Part shown: one piece after another, positions 9,141 to 17,263 of the stretch
Layout of the letters: each line of letters opens with the position of its first letter
How positions within the stretch are numbered: the first letter of the stretch is position 1
DNA from: Devosia equisanguinis
Lineage (GTDB): Bacteria > Pseudomonadota > Alphaproteobacteria > Rhizobiales > Devosiaceae
Reading direction: 5' to 3'
Assembly: GCF_900631955.1 (NCBI RefSeq)
Contig: NZ_UZWD01000004.1
Location: forward strand, 368,836-432,835
DNA length: 64,000 nt
Translations under genes and position numbers: made by a program
Notes under the pieces: generated by a model
What the model saw: the letters and a program-made list of their open reading frames with translations, nothing else
Database searches by the model: none
What the model was told of the DNA's origin: nothing

Positions 9141-10073
9141 TCAATGATTGACGTTTTGATCCGGCTGGCCAGCAGCCAGGGTTTGAGTAAAGGCCTCCAG
9201 GGCCTCCGCCGTCGGACATGCCCTCCCTCCGGTCGCTGTCGTGGACAGCGAACCACAGAGCACGCCCAGAGTTACGGCCCTTTCCAGGTCCGTCCCGCGC
9301 ACAAGCCCGGCAAGCAGGCCTGCGTTGAAACTGTCCCCTGCCCCCACAGTGTCGACCACCTGGACGCAAGGCGAGGGCACCTGGTACATGCCCGTCCCAT
9401 CGTGCCACTGCGCGCCATCCGCACCGCATTTGACCACCACAACCGGCGCGAGCTCGGACAGCCGCCTCCCCGCCGCCTCCACAGTGCTGGCCCCGGTCAG
9501 GCGAAGGGCTTCTTCGGCATTGGGCGAGAAGATATCGGCCAATGCGATCAGCTCGGAGACGCCACGCGTCGTGAGGTCAAAATCCCCACCCCGGCAGTCA
9601 AGCAGCACCTTGGCGCCGCGCTGCTTCTGGGTGGCGACGAAGCGGAGCCAATCGGGTTCGAACCGAAAGGTCTGCAACAGCCATTGCGCATTTATGGCCG
9701 CGATGCTCGGCTGGGGCGGTGGCTCGACTTCGGGCTGACTGAAGCTGATGAAACCGCGCTCGCCCAAAGCCGAATAGGCCACCGAAACGCGCTGCACCGG
9801 CTGATCAAGATGAGTGAAGGCAGAAGCGTCGATGCCATCGGCCGCGGCCGTGTCCCGAACAAAGCGGCTGAAGAGATCGTTGCCGAACGTGTTGGCCCAC
9901 CGCGTGTCGAGACCGAGGCGGGTGAGGGCCAGCGCCATCGTATAGGTGCCGCCGGGCATGATCACGAGATCATCAGCCATGTGCTCGGTGCCGAGGCGCG
10001 GCGCGCCATCGAGCCCGGCAAAGACCAGATCGCAGAAATACTCGCCTGCCACCAGCACGTCGCACCGGCTCAT
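9141..10073 (-). CDS. PfkB family carbohydrate kinase
   Basis: A 310-residue ribokinase-like kinase. The C-terminal signature DTVGAGDSFNAG (about 241-252) carries the catalytic Asp near 247 and the anion hole; the N-terminal GGTYTMALALTRLG is the usual substrate-side Gly-rich motif. The ATG at 10073 overlaps the GH4 stop (ATGA), which favours it over an ATG 12 bases upstream. It should phosphorylate a sugar or sugar acid taken up by the importer or released by the GH4 enzyme. No close subfamily can be named from sequence alone. Confidence 0.9.
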   Translation of the reverse strand: MSRCDVLVAGEYFCDLVFAGLDGAPRLGTEHMADDLVIMPGGTYTMALALTRLGLDTRWANTFGNDLFSRFVRDTAAADGIDASAFTHLDQPVQRVSVAYSALGERGFISFSQPEVEPPPQPSIAAINAQWLLQTFRFEPDWLRFVATQKQRGAKVLLDCRGGDFDLTTRGVSELIALADIFSPNAEEALRLTGASTVEAAGRRLSELAPVVVVKCGADGAQWHDGTGMYQVPSPCVQVVDTVGAGDSFNAGLLAGLVRGTDLERAVTLGVLCGSLSTTATGGRACPTAEALEAFTQTLAAGQPDQNVNH

Positions 10074-11434
10074 TGCCGCCTCCAATTGCCCACGAATGCG
10101 GCGTGGGCTTCAAGGTAGCGCTCGACCAGCGGCTGGGCTCGGGAGTAGGACTGGACCAGTGGGTGCACCACCAGGGCATCGACGGCCAGCGCTCGGTTCC
10201 GCTCGCGGATGGCGGACACGGTCATGCGCTCATAAGTCTTGATCGTCTGCACCAGAGCGCCCTGCATTTGCGGCATCTCGCCAACCGGCTGCGGATGGAC
10301 GCCGGCAGCATCGATGCGACATGTCACCTCGACCACATCAGCGTCGCGCAGCCCCGCAATGGCGCCGTTATTGCGCGTATTGAGGCCCGAGCGGATGGGG
10401 GCGCCGCCAGCAAGGGCGGCAATGATGCCCAGAGCCACTCCGGCATAGCCTTCGCCATCATCGGCGGCGGGGTGCGCACTGGCGGCTGCCTGGCTGCCTG
10501 ATTGGTTGGCCTTTGCCATATAGCCGGCGCTGCGACGATGCTCGTAGTCGAAATAGACGTCGAGTGCCCGCGCCGGATCATGCCCGATCCCTGCTGCATC
10601 AAGGTCGGGCAGCAAGCGGTCGTTGAGCGCCTTGATCTCTTCGCCGCGCGTCTGCCCCGATTGCAGCGACTGCAGGGCCTTTTCGGCATAGTAGAAATAA
10701 TAGAGGTACTCGTTGAGCCACATGCCTTGGCGCCTCACGACGTCATGAGCGAATACGCGCTGGGCGCTGGTATCGAGAAAGCCATTGTCCGCGAGGGCTT
10801 CCGGCAACACGTCGCGACCATTGAGCAGCGCCCGGCGCGTGAACGAGAGGTGGTTTAACCCGAATAGGTCGGCTTCAATCGCCTGGTCGGCTACGTTGAA
10901 CCATTTCGCCAATGCCCGCTGCGCGCCATTGGCGCTGTCGCAAATGCCTATGACCTTTTCAAAACCCTCGTCATGGAGCGCCTGGGTCACCAGCCCGGCA
11001 GGGTTGGTAAAGTTCATCAGCCAGGCATTGGGGCAGTATTCCGCCATCTGACGTGCATAATCGAGAATGACCGGGATGGATCGCAGGGCCATGGCGAAGC
11101 CGCCGGCTCCTGTCGTTTCCTGTCCCAGCACACCGATGTCGAGTGCAATACGCTCATCGGCGATCCGTCCGTCCACTCCGCCCGGCCGGATCGTGGTGAT
11201 GACGAAGTCGGCACCGACCAGCGCTTCGCGGCTGTCATTGGTCATGGTGATGCGCGTGCGGCTGTTTTGTTGACGCGCCAACTCGGCAGCCAGGGCGCCG
11301 AAGGTGCGCAAGCCGCTTTCGGGAAGATCCATGAGGCAAAGTTCGTCCAGGCCGAGCGCATCCGCTCGCCGCAGCGCAGACTGGACAAACAACGGCGCCC
11401 TGACCCCGCCACCTCCAATCAACGCCAGCTTCAC
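10070..11434 (-). CDS. Glycoside hydrolase family 4 (NAD- and metal-dependent)
   Basis: A 454-residue GH4 enzyme. It shows the N-terminal NAD-binding GGGG (7-10), TIRPGG (81-86), GQETTGAGG (104-112), NPAG (144-147), and the metal-ligand positions Cys165 (GICD) and His195 (GLNH). GH4 enzymes cleave alpha- or beta-glycosides by oxidation/elimination; many act on 6-phospho-sugars. The start is a GTG at 11434 with GGAGGTGGACC directly upstream, better than an ATG far upstream that would run into the regulatory region. It is the first gene of the operon, facing the HutC-type regulator. Confidence 0.92.
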   Translation of the reverse strand: MKLALIGGGGVRAPLFVQSALRRADALGLDELCLMDLPESGLRTFGALAAELARQQNSRTRITMTNDSREALVGADFVITTIRPGGVDGRIADERIALDIGVLGQETTGAGGFAMALRSIPVILDYARQMAEYCPNAWLMNFTNPAGLVTQALHDEGFEKVIGICDSANGAQRALAKWFNVADQAIEADLFGLNHLSFTRRALLNGRDVLPEALADNGFLDTSAQRVFAHDVVRRQGMWLNEYLYYFYYAEKALQSLQSGQTRGEEIKALNDRLLPDLDAAGIGHDPARALDVYFDYEHRRSAGYMAKANQSGSQAAASAHPAADDGEGYAGVALGIIAALAGGAPIRSGLNTRNNGAIAGLRDADVVEVTCRIDAAGVHPQPVGEMPQMQGALVQTIKTYERMTVSAIRERNRALAVDALVVHPLVQSYSRAQPLVERYLEAHAAFVGNWRRQ

Positions 11435-11451
11435 CGGTCCACCTCCACCAA

Positions 11452-11472
11452 ATATAACTGGATATAACCAGA
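11452..11472. promoter_or_regulatory. Probable GntR/HutC operator, dre-like
   Basis: ACTGGATATAACCAGA (11457-11472) keeps the ACTGG-N6-CCAG architecture of DasR/NagR-type (HutC subfamily) operators. The heptamer ATATAAC occurs twice, at 11452 and 11462, ten bases apart, about one helical turn. It lies between the GH4 gene (start 11434) and the divergent HutC-type regulator gene (start 11560), so one site could control both. Confidence 0.65.
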
Positions 11473-11559
11473 TATGCAGAGGCTGGTAAAGCGGATAAAT
11501 TCGCGTATAGGAGGAAGACCTGCAGCCGCGTCGCTGCCTCTCGAGCGAGCCGCCCACTG

Positions 11560-12303
11560 ATGTACAATGCGATCAGCCGCGATAGTCCCTTGCCGCTCTA
11601 CAAACAGGTCAAGACGCGTATCCTCGAGATGTTGTACGGCGGCAAGATCCCGGCCAATGGCAAGGTGCCCTCAGAACGGGAACTGGTGGATGTGCTCGGC
11701 GTCAGCCGGATTACCGCTCGCCAGGCGCTCCGCGAATTGGTGGCCGAGGGCCACCTGGTCGCGCAGCCGGGCAAAGGTTTTTACGCCACCGGCGGATCGC
11801 AACGCGGCCATGAGCTCGAACTGCTGCGCAGTTTTACCGAGACGGCCCTGGCGCATGATCAAGTGCCGGGCTCCCGCATTCTCGAAGCCAGGCGCAGCGC
11901 GGCAGAGGCCGATATCGCGCATGCGCTCAAACTCGATTCGGGTCAGCACGTGACCTCGCTTCGGCGCCTGCGCCTCTTGGATGGCGAGCCCGTGGCCATC
12001 GGCCATGACTGGATACCGCTGGCACTGGCTCCTGACCTTGCCGATCAAGACTGGAACGTCCCCAATAGGTCGCTCTATGCAGAATTGCGAAACCGCTATG
12101 GCCTAGTGCCTCATGGCGGTGAGACGGTGCTCAGCGCTACAATCGCCACGCCAGAAGATGCCGCGCTGCTGCAATTGAGCTCTCCGGCGGCCGTACTCAA
12201 GGTCGTTCAGGTGGCCTATGACACGATCGGGCGTCCAATCAACCTGACGCGCACCCTGCACCATCCGGAAAAGTACCCGCTTCGGCTTGCACAGGGCACC
12301 TGA
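11560..12303 (+). CDS. GntR family regulator, HutC subfamily (UTRA domain)
   Basis: A 247-residue regulator. Residues about 8-76 are a winged helix (PLYKQVKTRILEML ... VPSERELVDVLGVSRITARQALRELV), with the wing GKGFYA. Residues about 95-240 form a UTRA-type effector domain with RRLRLLDGEPVAIGHDWIP and the C-terminal NLTRTLHHPEKYPLRL. It is divergent from the GH4-led sugar operon and very likely represses it until a sugar phosphate or related effector binds. The ribosome-binding site is weak; a GGAGG lies about 45 bases upstream. Confidence 0.92.
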   Translation: MYNAISRDSPLPLYKQVKTRILEMLYGGKIPANGKVPSERELVDVLGVSRITARQALRELVAEGHLVAQPGKGFYATGGSQRGHELELLRSFTETALAHDQVPGSRILEARRSAAEADIAHALKLDSGQHVTSLRRLRLLDGEPVAIGHDWIPLALAPDLADQDWNVPNRSLYAELRNRYGLVPHGGETVLSATIATPEDAALLQLSSPAAVLKVVQVAYDTIGRPINLTRTLHHPEKYPLRLAQGT

Positions 12304-12421
12304 CGCAGCGCAGCGGGGAATTTTGCGATGCGCAAGTGGCGCACCGATCCCCGCACGGCGGCAATTCGCTATCGCAATGCCCTCAGGCGGTGCCATTTTC
12401 GACCCTGTCGGGCCGAGCATG

Positions 12422-12450
12422 ATCACCCCCGTGCACGACACGAGGGTGAT
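12422..12450. terminator. Hairpin between convergent regulator and nitroreductase genes
   Basis: ATCACCC pairs with GGGTGAT, and an inner GTG/CAC pairing continues the stem after a small internal loop. It lies just before the end of the minus-strand nitroreductase gene and downstream of the plus-strand regulator. A bidirectional terminator is the likely role. Confidence 0.55.
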
Positions 12451-12459
12451 GGGTCGCGA

Positions 12460-13092
12460 TCAGGCCAGTTCAGTCACGAAGTCTTCGGTCGACCGGCGGA
12501 CCTTCTTGAGCCCGACCAGCCAGTCGCCACTTTCGTCGCGATAGCCCAGCGGCAGGATACAGACCGAGCGCAGGCCCAGGGCGCCGAGGCCCAGGATTTC
12601 ATCGAACTTGGCCGGCTCGAAGCCTTCCATAGGCGTGGCGTCCACGCCTTCAAAGGCGGCCTGCGCGATAGACATGCCAAAGCCGATATAGGCCTGGCGC
12701 GCAGCGTGCTCGAAATTGGTCTTGGCGTCGCGCGGCACATAGGTCGCCTTGAGGCCGTCATAATAGGCATCGAGGGCGTCGCTGCTACCACCACGCTCGG
12801 CGGCGGTCAGCGCCAGCATGTGGTCGATGCGCTCGGTGGTATAATTGTCCCATGCGGCAAATACCAGTACGGCGGAGCCGTCGGTCAGTTGGGCCTGGTC
12901 ATATGCGGCAGCGCGCAATTTAGCCCGCACTTCGGCATTGGTCACGACGATGACCTGGAACGGCTGCAGGCCACTCGATGTCGGGGCCAGGCGCGCGGCT
13001 TCCACGATGCGCTGCACCTTGTCGGCGGCGACGGTCTTGGAGCTATCCATTTTCTTGGTGGCGTAGCGCCAGTTCAGTTTTTCAAGCAACAC
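12460..13092 (-). CDS. Nitroreductase family NAD(P)H-dependent oxidoreductase
   Basis: A 210-residue flavin-dependent reductase of the NfsB/MhqN-like group. The opening LEKLNWRYATKKMDSSKTV and the FMN-binding RIVEAARLAPTSSGLQPFQVIVV are diagnostic, and the closing part LPLGYRDESGDWLVGLKKVRRS is typical. It probably reduces quinones or nitro compounds with NAD(P)H in the cytoplasm. The start is a GTG with AGGAAGG eight bases upstream. No operon partner is visible. Confidence 0.92.
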   Translation of the reverse strand: MLLEKLNWRYATKKMDSSKTVAADKVQRIVEAARLAPTSSGLQPFQVIVVTNAEVRAKLRAAAYDQAQLTDGSAVLVFAAWDNYTTERIDHMLALTAAERGGSSDALDAYYDGLKATYVPRDAKTNFEHAARQAYIGFGMSIAQAAFEGVDATPMEGFEPAKFDEILGLGALGLRSVCILPLGYRDESGDWLVGLKKVRRSTEDFVTELA

Positions 13093-13268
13093 TTATGAAA
13101 CCTTCCTACAACACGCGGCGCCTAAAAAGGCCTCGGAGCAAGGCTCCCAGGGGCAACCGCATGCCGCTACTTAAGCAGTGTCGCCGCAACGGCAAGAAGG
13201 CACCAAAAGCATACCGCTATGGAGCGAGCTCAATTTGAGGCTGACCAGGGCATAGGTGTAAAAGGTGA

Positions 13269-13286
13269 GGCGGCCGAATGGCCGCC
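13269..13286. terminator. Terminator-like hairpin after the minus-strand peptide operon
   Basis: GGCGGCC-GAAT-GGCCGCC is a perfect seven-base-pair stem with a four-base loop. Read on the minus strand it is followed by TCACCTTTTA, a short U-rich tail. It lies downstream of the alpha/beta hydrolase gene that closes the dpp operon. Confidence 0.65.
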
Positions 13287-13347
13287 CATAAATCCGTGTC
13301 GTGTGCTGACGCGGGTGTAGTTCTGGTCCGCAATTGAGCCGGCCCTT

Positions 13348-14196
13348 TCAGGCCTTGCTCAGCGCCCGGCGCAGGAAATCGCGGACGGTCTGCTGGAACT
13401 TCGGCGCTTCCTCGACCTGCGGCGCATGGCCGGAATTCTCGAAGATTACCAGTTCCGAGCCCGGGATCAGCCGATGGATGGTTTCGGAGGCCGCCACCGG
13501 GGTGATCCAGTCATGACGGCCCACGGTGATCAGGGTCGGTACCTTGATATTGGGCAGCTGCGGCTTGAGGTCGTAGTTCTCCTGGTTCACGGCGAAGGCA
13601 TAGTTATGCGTCGCATAGTGATAGGGTGTGTTCTCGATCCGCGAACGCACCTTTTCCATATCGAGATCGTGGTCGTAGAGCGGCAGGATATGCGCCCAGG
13701 CGGCCTTGAGGTCCTCATTGTCGCAGGTGGTGCCGGCCATGATGCGGTTGAAGAGCTCGAGATCGACCTCGATCCGTGGCGACGCCAGGGCATTGGCGCG
13801 AGAGAGCTCGCGATGCGCATTGTCGGCCGAAGTGTCACGCAGCACCATTGCCAGAACGCGGTCGGGATAGCGAATGGCATATTCCATCGATATGAAACCG
13901 CCATAGGAGCCGCCGGCCATGATGATCTTGTCGGCGCCGATCCATTCGCGGATGGCATCGACGTCGGCGGCCCATTGCTCGTGGGTAAACGGCGCCTTGT
14001 CTTCGGAGGCACCGCTGCCGCGCGCATCGAAGACGACGACGCGATAGTCGTCGGAGAAGGGGCCGAAGGAGCCCTTGGGTTCGGCATGGCTGCCAAGACC
14101 CGGCGCGCCATGGTGAACGATCATCACCGGCTTGCTCTTGTCCTCCCCACCCAGCACTTCAATGTTGAGGCGTGCGCCGTTGATGGTGACGTCCAT
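13348..14196 (-). CDS. Alpha/beta hydrolase, proline-iminopeptidase-like (S33)
   Basis: A 282-residue alpha/beta hydrolase. The oxyanion stretch HHGAPG is at 29-33, the nucleophile elbow GGSYGG at 95-100 (Ser97), the acid Asp229 in GRHDWITP and the base His257 in SGHAPQ. GGSYGG with FDARGSGAS resembles prolyl iminopeptidases, which remove N-terminal proline. No signal peptide, so it acts on imported substrates. It is the last gene of the dppA-dppB-dppC-M24 operon, 33 bases after the M24 gene. Substrate specificity is inferred from context; other small amides or esters are possible. Confidence 0.85.
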   Translation of the reverse strand: MDVTINGARLNIEVLGGEDKSKPVMIVHHGAPGLGSHAEPKGSFGPFSDDYRVVVFDARGSGASEDKAPFTHEQWAADVDAIREWIGADKIIMAGGSYGGFISMEYAIRYPDRVLAMVLRDTSADNAHRELSRANALASPRIEVDLELFNRIMAGTTCDNEDLKAAWAHILPLYDHDLDMEKVRSRIENTPYHYATHNYAFAVNQENYDLKPQLPNIKVPTLITVGRHDWITPVAASETIHRLIPGSELVIFENSGHAPQVEEAPKFQQTVRDFLRRALSKA

Positions 14197-14229
14197 TCCA
14201 ATCTCCTCTTCAGTCCTAATGTCTAGCGG

Positions 14230-15393
14230 TCAGGCAATGATGCATTCATCGATAGTGCGCGGATGGCTGGTCAGCCGCTCCGGCCCCGTCTCGGTGATCA
14301 GAACGGTGTCGGAAATGCGATAGCCGCCATGGCCGGGGATATAGAGGCCGGGCTCGGACGAAACGATCATGCCGGGCTGCAGCAGGCTGTCGTCGCCATC
14401 GGCGATCCAGGGCGGCTCGTGCAGCCAGATGCCGATACCGTGGCCCTGCCGGTGGCGCAGATAATGCGCCATGCCCGCCTCGCGAATGACATCGAGACAG
14501 ATGCGGTTGGCTTCGGAGCAGGGGCGGCCTGAAATCAGCGCATCGGTGCCGACGGCCTGGGCGCGGGCGGCGACTTCGAAATAGCGGCGCTGTTCGTCTG
14601 TGGGTTCTCCCATGACGAAGGTGCGCTCGCTTTCCGCGAATCGTCCGCCGACCGCGCAGCCCAGCGAGAGAATGAAGGTCTCGCCTGGCTTGACGCGGTC
14701 GGCAGACGGCAGCCCATGGGGCAGGGCCGCATTCTTGCCGGTATAGACGAGGCCGCCGGCCAGCATCTGCCCGACCACAACATCCTCGTGCTCGGCATAC
14801 ATGGTTTTGGTCCCGAAGCCGGTGACATGCCGGGCCAGTTCGGCTTCGGTGGGCAGCGGAGCGCCATCGGCCATGGCATCGCGAATGAGCTTGAGGCCCG
14901 CTTCGACCATGGCGTCGGAAATGCGCGCCGCCTCGCGGTGCAGCACGATTTCCTCCGGGAACTTGATCAGCCGCGCATCCTCGACGATCTCGGACATGAC
15001 CCAGCTGGCATTGGGCGCGAACTGTTCGAACTTTTTGACCCGGCCGACCGGCGTGGTCGGCGAATAGGCAATGCGGCCGCTGGGGTTGATCTTGGAAAGC
15101 AGGATCGAGAAGGCGTCCTCGATGCCGGGATATTCGGGGTAGACGACGAATTCGGCTGCGGTGTTCTGCTTTTCCGCGTGGTCGGCCTCCAGCGCCGGCA
15201 CCAGCAGAATGCAGTCCTTTGCCGTCAGCCAGATGGCAGCGGGCCGCTCATTGGGGAAGTGGAAAAAGCCGCTGAGATAAGCGACATGATGGTGGTCGTC
15301 GACCAGGAGGCCGTCGAAACCTTGGGCGGCCATGCGGGCACGCAACCCATCCTGGATGCGCGCATAGGTGTCGCGCGAAAGACGCTGCTTCAC
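14230..15393 (-). CDS. M24 (pita-bread) family protein, Xaa-Pro peptidase/creatinase-like, with altered metal ligands
   Basis: A 387-residue protein with an N-terminal creatinase-type domain (to about 145) and a C-terminal M24 fold. His226 (LPHG), His318 (GHGIG), His325 (LHEPP) and Glu347 (SSEPG) are present. At the usual dinuclear metal positions the first Asp is Ser243 (LSLG), the second Asp is Glu255 (AESERTF) and the last Glu is Ser361 (YRISDTV). This resembles metal-free members such as creatinase rather than true aminopeptidase P. It lies three bases after dppC in the importer operon and should hydrolyse an imported amide or peptide. Confidence 0.88.
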   Translation of the reverse strand: MKQRLSRDTYARIQDGLRARMAAQGFDGLLVDDHHHVAYLSGFFHFPNERPAAIWLTAKDCILLVPALEADHAEKQNTAAEFVVYPEYPGIEDAFSILLSKINPSGRIAYSPTTPVGRVKKFEQFAPNASWVMSEIVEDARLIKFPEEIVLHREAARISDAMVEAGLKLIRDAMADGAPLPTEAELARHVTGFGTKTMYAEHEDVVVGQMLAGGLVYTGKNAALPHGLPSADRVKPGETFILSLGCAVGGRFAESERTFVMGEPTDEQRRYFEVAARAQAVGTDALISGRPCSEANRICLDVIREAGMAHYLRHRQGHGIGIWLHEPPWIADGDDSLLQPGMIVSSEPGLYIPGHGGYRISDTVLITETGPERLTSHPRTIDECIIA

Positions 15394-15396
15394 GGC

Positions 15397-16284
15397 TCAG
15401 TTCTCCCGGGTTTTCGGATTGCGGGCGTCGTTATAGGCGATGGATACCAGGGTGGAGGACACCACCAGCAACAGGATGGCCAGCGAGGGGAACAGCGTGC
15501 ACCACCAGGCGACGGTGAGCGCACCCGAGCGCTGGGCGTTGAACAAGATCTTGCCCCAGGACCAGCTTTCCGGGTCGCCCAGGCCCAGGAAGGAAAGGCC
15601 TGCTTCCGACATCACGGCGCGCGAGGCGGTGAGCACCACCGAAACCACAATGATCGGCGCAACGGCCGGCAGCAGATGCCGCGTCATGATCCAGAAATGG
15701 CTGCCGCCAATGGTGCGCGCGGCGTCGACATAGGGCAGTCGCGTCACTGACAAGGCCTGCGAGCGAACAATTCGCGTCACTTCCGGCCAGGAAAACAGCG
15801 CGATGACCATCACCAGCGTCGTTACCGACGGTCCGACCAGCGCCGCGACCAGGATCATCAGCGGCAGCACCGGCAGAGCCAGCGACACATCGACCAGCAT
15901 GGAGATCGGCGCATCGAGCCGTTTGGCATAGGCCGCGAGAATCCCCAGCGCCACGCCGATCAGAATGGCGAGAAAGGACGAGGCAAAGCCGATGATCATG
16001 CTGATGCGCGTGCCCCAGATCACCTGCGCCAACACATCGCGGCCGAGATCGTCCGTGCCGAAGGGATGGGCGGGAGACGGCGGCACCAGAATTTCGGTGC
16101 CATAGCCGCTGGGAAACGCTGCAAGAAGGGGCGCGAGGATGGCGATCACCACCATGATCAGGATCACCGCGGCCGACCCCATGCCGAGGGGATTGCGTCG
16201 GAAGGCGCGCCAGGTGCGCTGGGCGGGCTTGAGATCGGCGGGAGCCAGGCTGGGCGCTGTCGTGGACGTATTGGTCATGGTCAT
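15397..16284 (-). CDS. Dipeptide/oligopeptide ABC importer permease, DppC type
   Basis: A 295-residue permease with a hydrophilic N-terminus, then RRNPLGMGSAAVILIMVVIAI and the conserved PFGTDDLGRDV segment that identifies DppC/OppC proteins. About six membrane segments follow. Its ATG shares one base with the stop of the DppB gene (TGATG). With DppB it makes the peptide channel energised by DppD and DppF, which are encoded divergently beyond dppA. Confidence 0.93.
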   Translation of the reverse strand: MTMTNTSTTAPSLAPADLKPAQRTWRAFRRNPLGMGSAAVILIMVVIAILAPLLAAFPSGYGTEILVPPSPAHPFGTDDLGRDVLAQVIWGTRISMIIGFASSFLAILIGVALGILAAYAKRLDAPISMLVDVSLALPVLPLMILVAALVGPSVTTLVMVIALFSWPEVTRIVRSQALSVTRLPYVDAARTIGGSHFWIMTRHLLPAVAPIIVVSVVLTASRAVMSEAGLSFLGLGDPESWSWGKILFNAQRSGALTVAWWCTLFPSLAILLLVVSSTLVSIAYNDARNPKTREN

Positions 16285-17243
16285 CAGGTGCGCACCCGCG
16301 GGTCCAGAAGCCCATAGGCGATGTCGGTGAGGAGATTGGCGATCACCACGGTGGCCGCCAGCAGCACGAAGGCGCCTTGCAGCACGGGGAAATCGAGCTG
16401 GCCGACGGCTTCATAGATGGCGCGGCCAACGCCGGGATAGGCGTAGATGGTTTCGGTGAGCACCGCACCACCGACGAGAAAGCCGATCTGCAGGCCGATC
16501 AACGTGGTGGTGGGCAGCAGCGCATTGCGCAGTGCATGCTTCCAGATCACCTTGTTTTCGCGCGTGCCCTTGGCACGAGCCAGGTCGCAATATTCTTCCC
16601 CCAGCGCCTCGATCAGCGTCGCGCGCAGGGTCAGCACATAGGAGGCGAGCTGCGCGAGAACCAGGGTGAAGCAGGGCAGGACGAGGTGATGCAGTACCGA
16701 GAGGTAATATGAAAAGCCCGTCAGCCCGGATTTGACGGCCCCACCGATCGGGAACCAGCCAAGCATGAGGCCAAGAGTATAAAGCAGCAAGATACCGAGC
16801 GAGGGCACGAACAGCGATTGCCCGACCACACCGGTGACCTGGACGACGCGGTCGACCCAGCCGCGAGCCTGGGTTGCCGCCAGCACGCCGAGCGGTACGC
16901 CGAGCAGGACCGTGACCACGAGAGCGGACCCAGTCAGAAGCAGCGTCCAGGGTAGACGCTCCATCAGGATTTGGCTCACCGGCTGGCTGCGCAGAAACGA
17001 GATGCCAAGATTGCCATGGATCAGCTCGCGCAGATAGGCGAAGTACTGGACCGCCAGGGGGCGGTCCAGTCCGTACAGCTCCAGCTGCGTCTGGCGGATT
17101 TCCTCGGTCATGCCCGGGCCGGCCACAGCCAGCACCGGGTCACCCGGCAAGAGCCGGACGAGGAAGAAGGTGACCGTAACGGCGAACCAGAAGGTCACCA
17201 ATCCACGCGCCAGTCGTTGCAGAAAGTAGCCGGTGAGATGCAC
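16284..17243 (-). CDS. Dipeptide/oligopeptide ABC importer permease, DppB type
   Basis: A 319-residue permease beginning FLQRLARGLVTFWFAVTVTFFLVRLLPGDP, the typical DppB/OppB start with its periplasmic-loop motif. The cytoplasmic loop includes YCDLARAKGTRENKVIWKHALRNALLP, the docking helix of this family. It follows dppA by 20 bases and is coupled to dppC by a one-base overlap. Confidence 0.93.
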   Translation of the reverse strand: MHLTGYFLQRLARGLVTFWFAVTVTFFLVRLLPGDPVLAVAGPGMTEEIRQTQLELYGLDRPLAVQYFAYLRELIHGNLGISFLRSQPVSQILMERLPWTLLLTGSALVVTVLLGVPLGVLAATQARGWVDRVVQVTGVVGQSLFVPSLGILLLYTLGLMLGWFPIGGAVKSGLTGFSYYLSVLHHLVLPCFTLVLAQLASYVLTLRATLIEALGEEYCDLARAKGTRENKVIWKHALRNALLPTTTLIGLQIGFLVGGAVLTETIYAYPGVGRAIYEAVGQLDFPVLQGAFVLLAATVVIANLLTDIAYGLLDPRVRT

Positions 17244-17263
17244 GTTATCAGGTCTCTACAAGG

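Noticed and set aside
12328..13098. A 256-codon plus-strand frame opposite the nitroreductase gene
   Set aside because: The minus strand encodes a typical nitroreductase with a good ribosome-binding site; the plus frame reads as composition-driven shadow sequence.
13095..13238. A 48-codon very basic peptide frame (MKPSYNTRRLKRPRSKAPRG...)
   Set aside because: It has no ribosome-binding site, begins beside the nitroreductase start and shows no known motif. The high Arg/Lys content can arise by chance in this gap.
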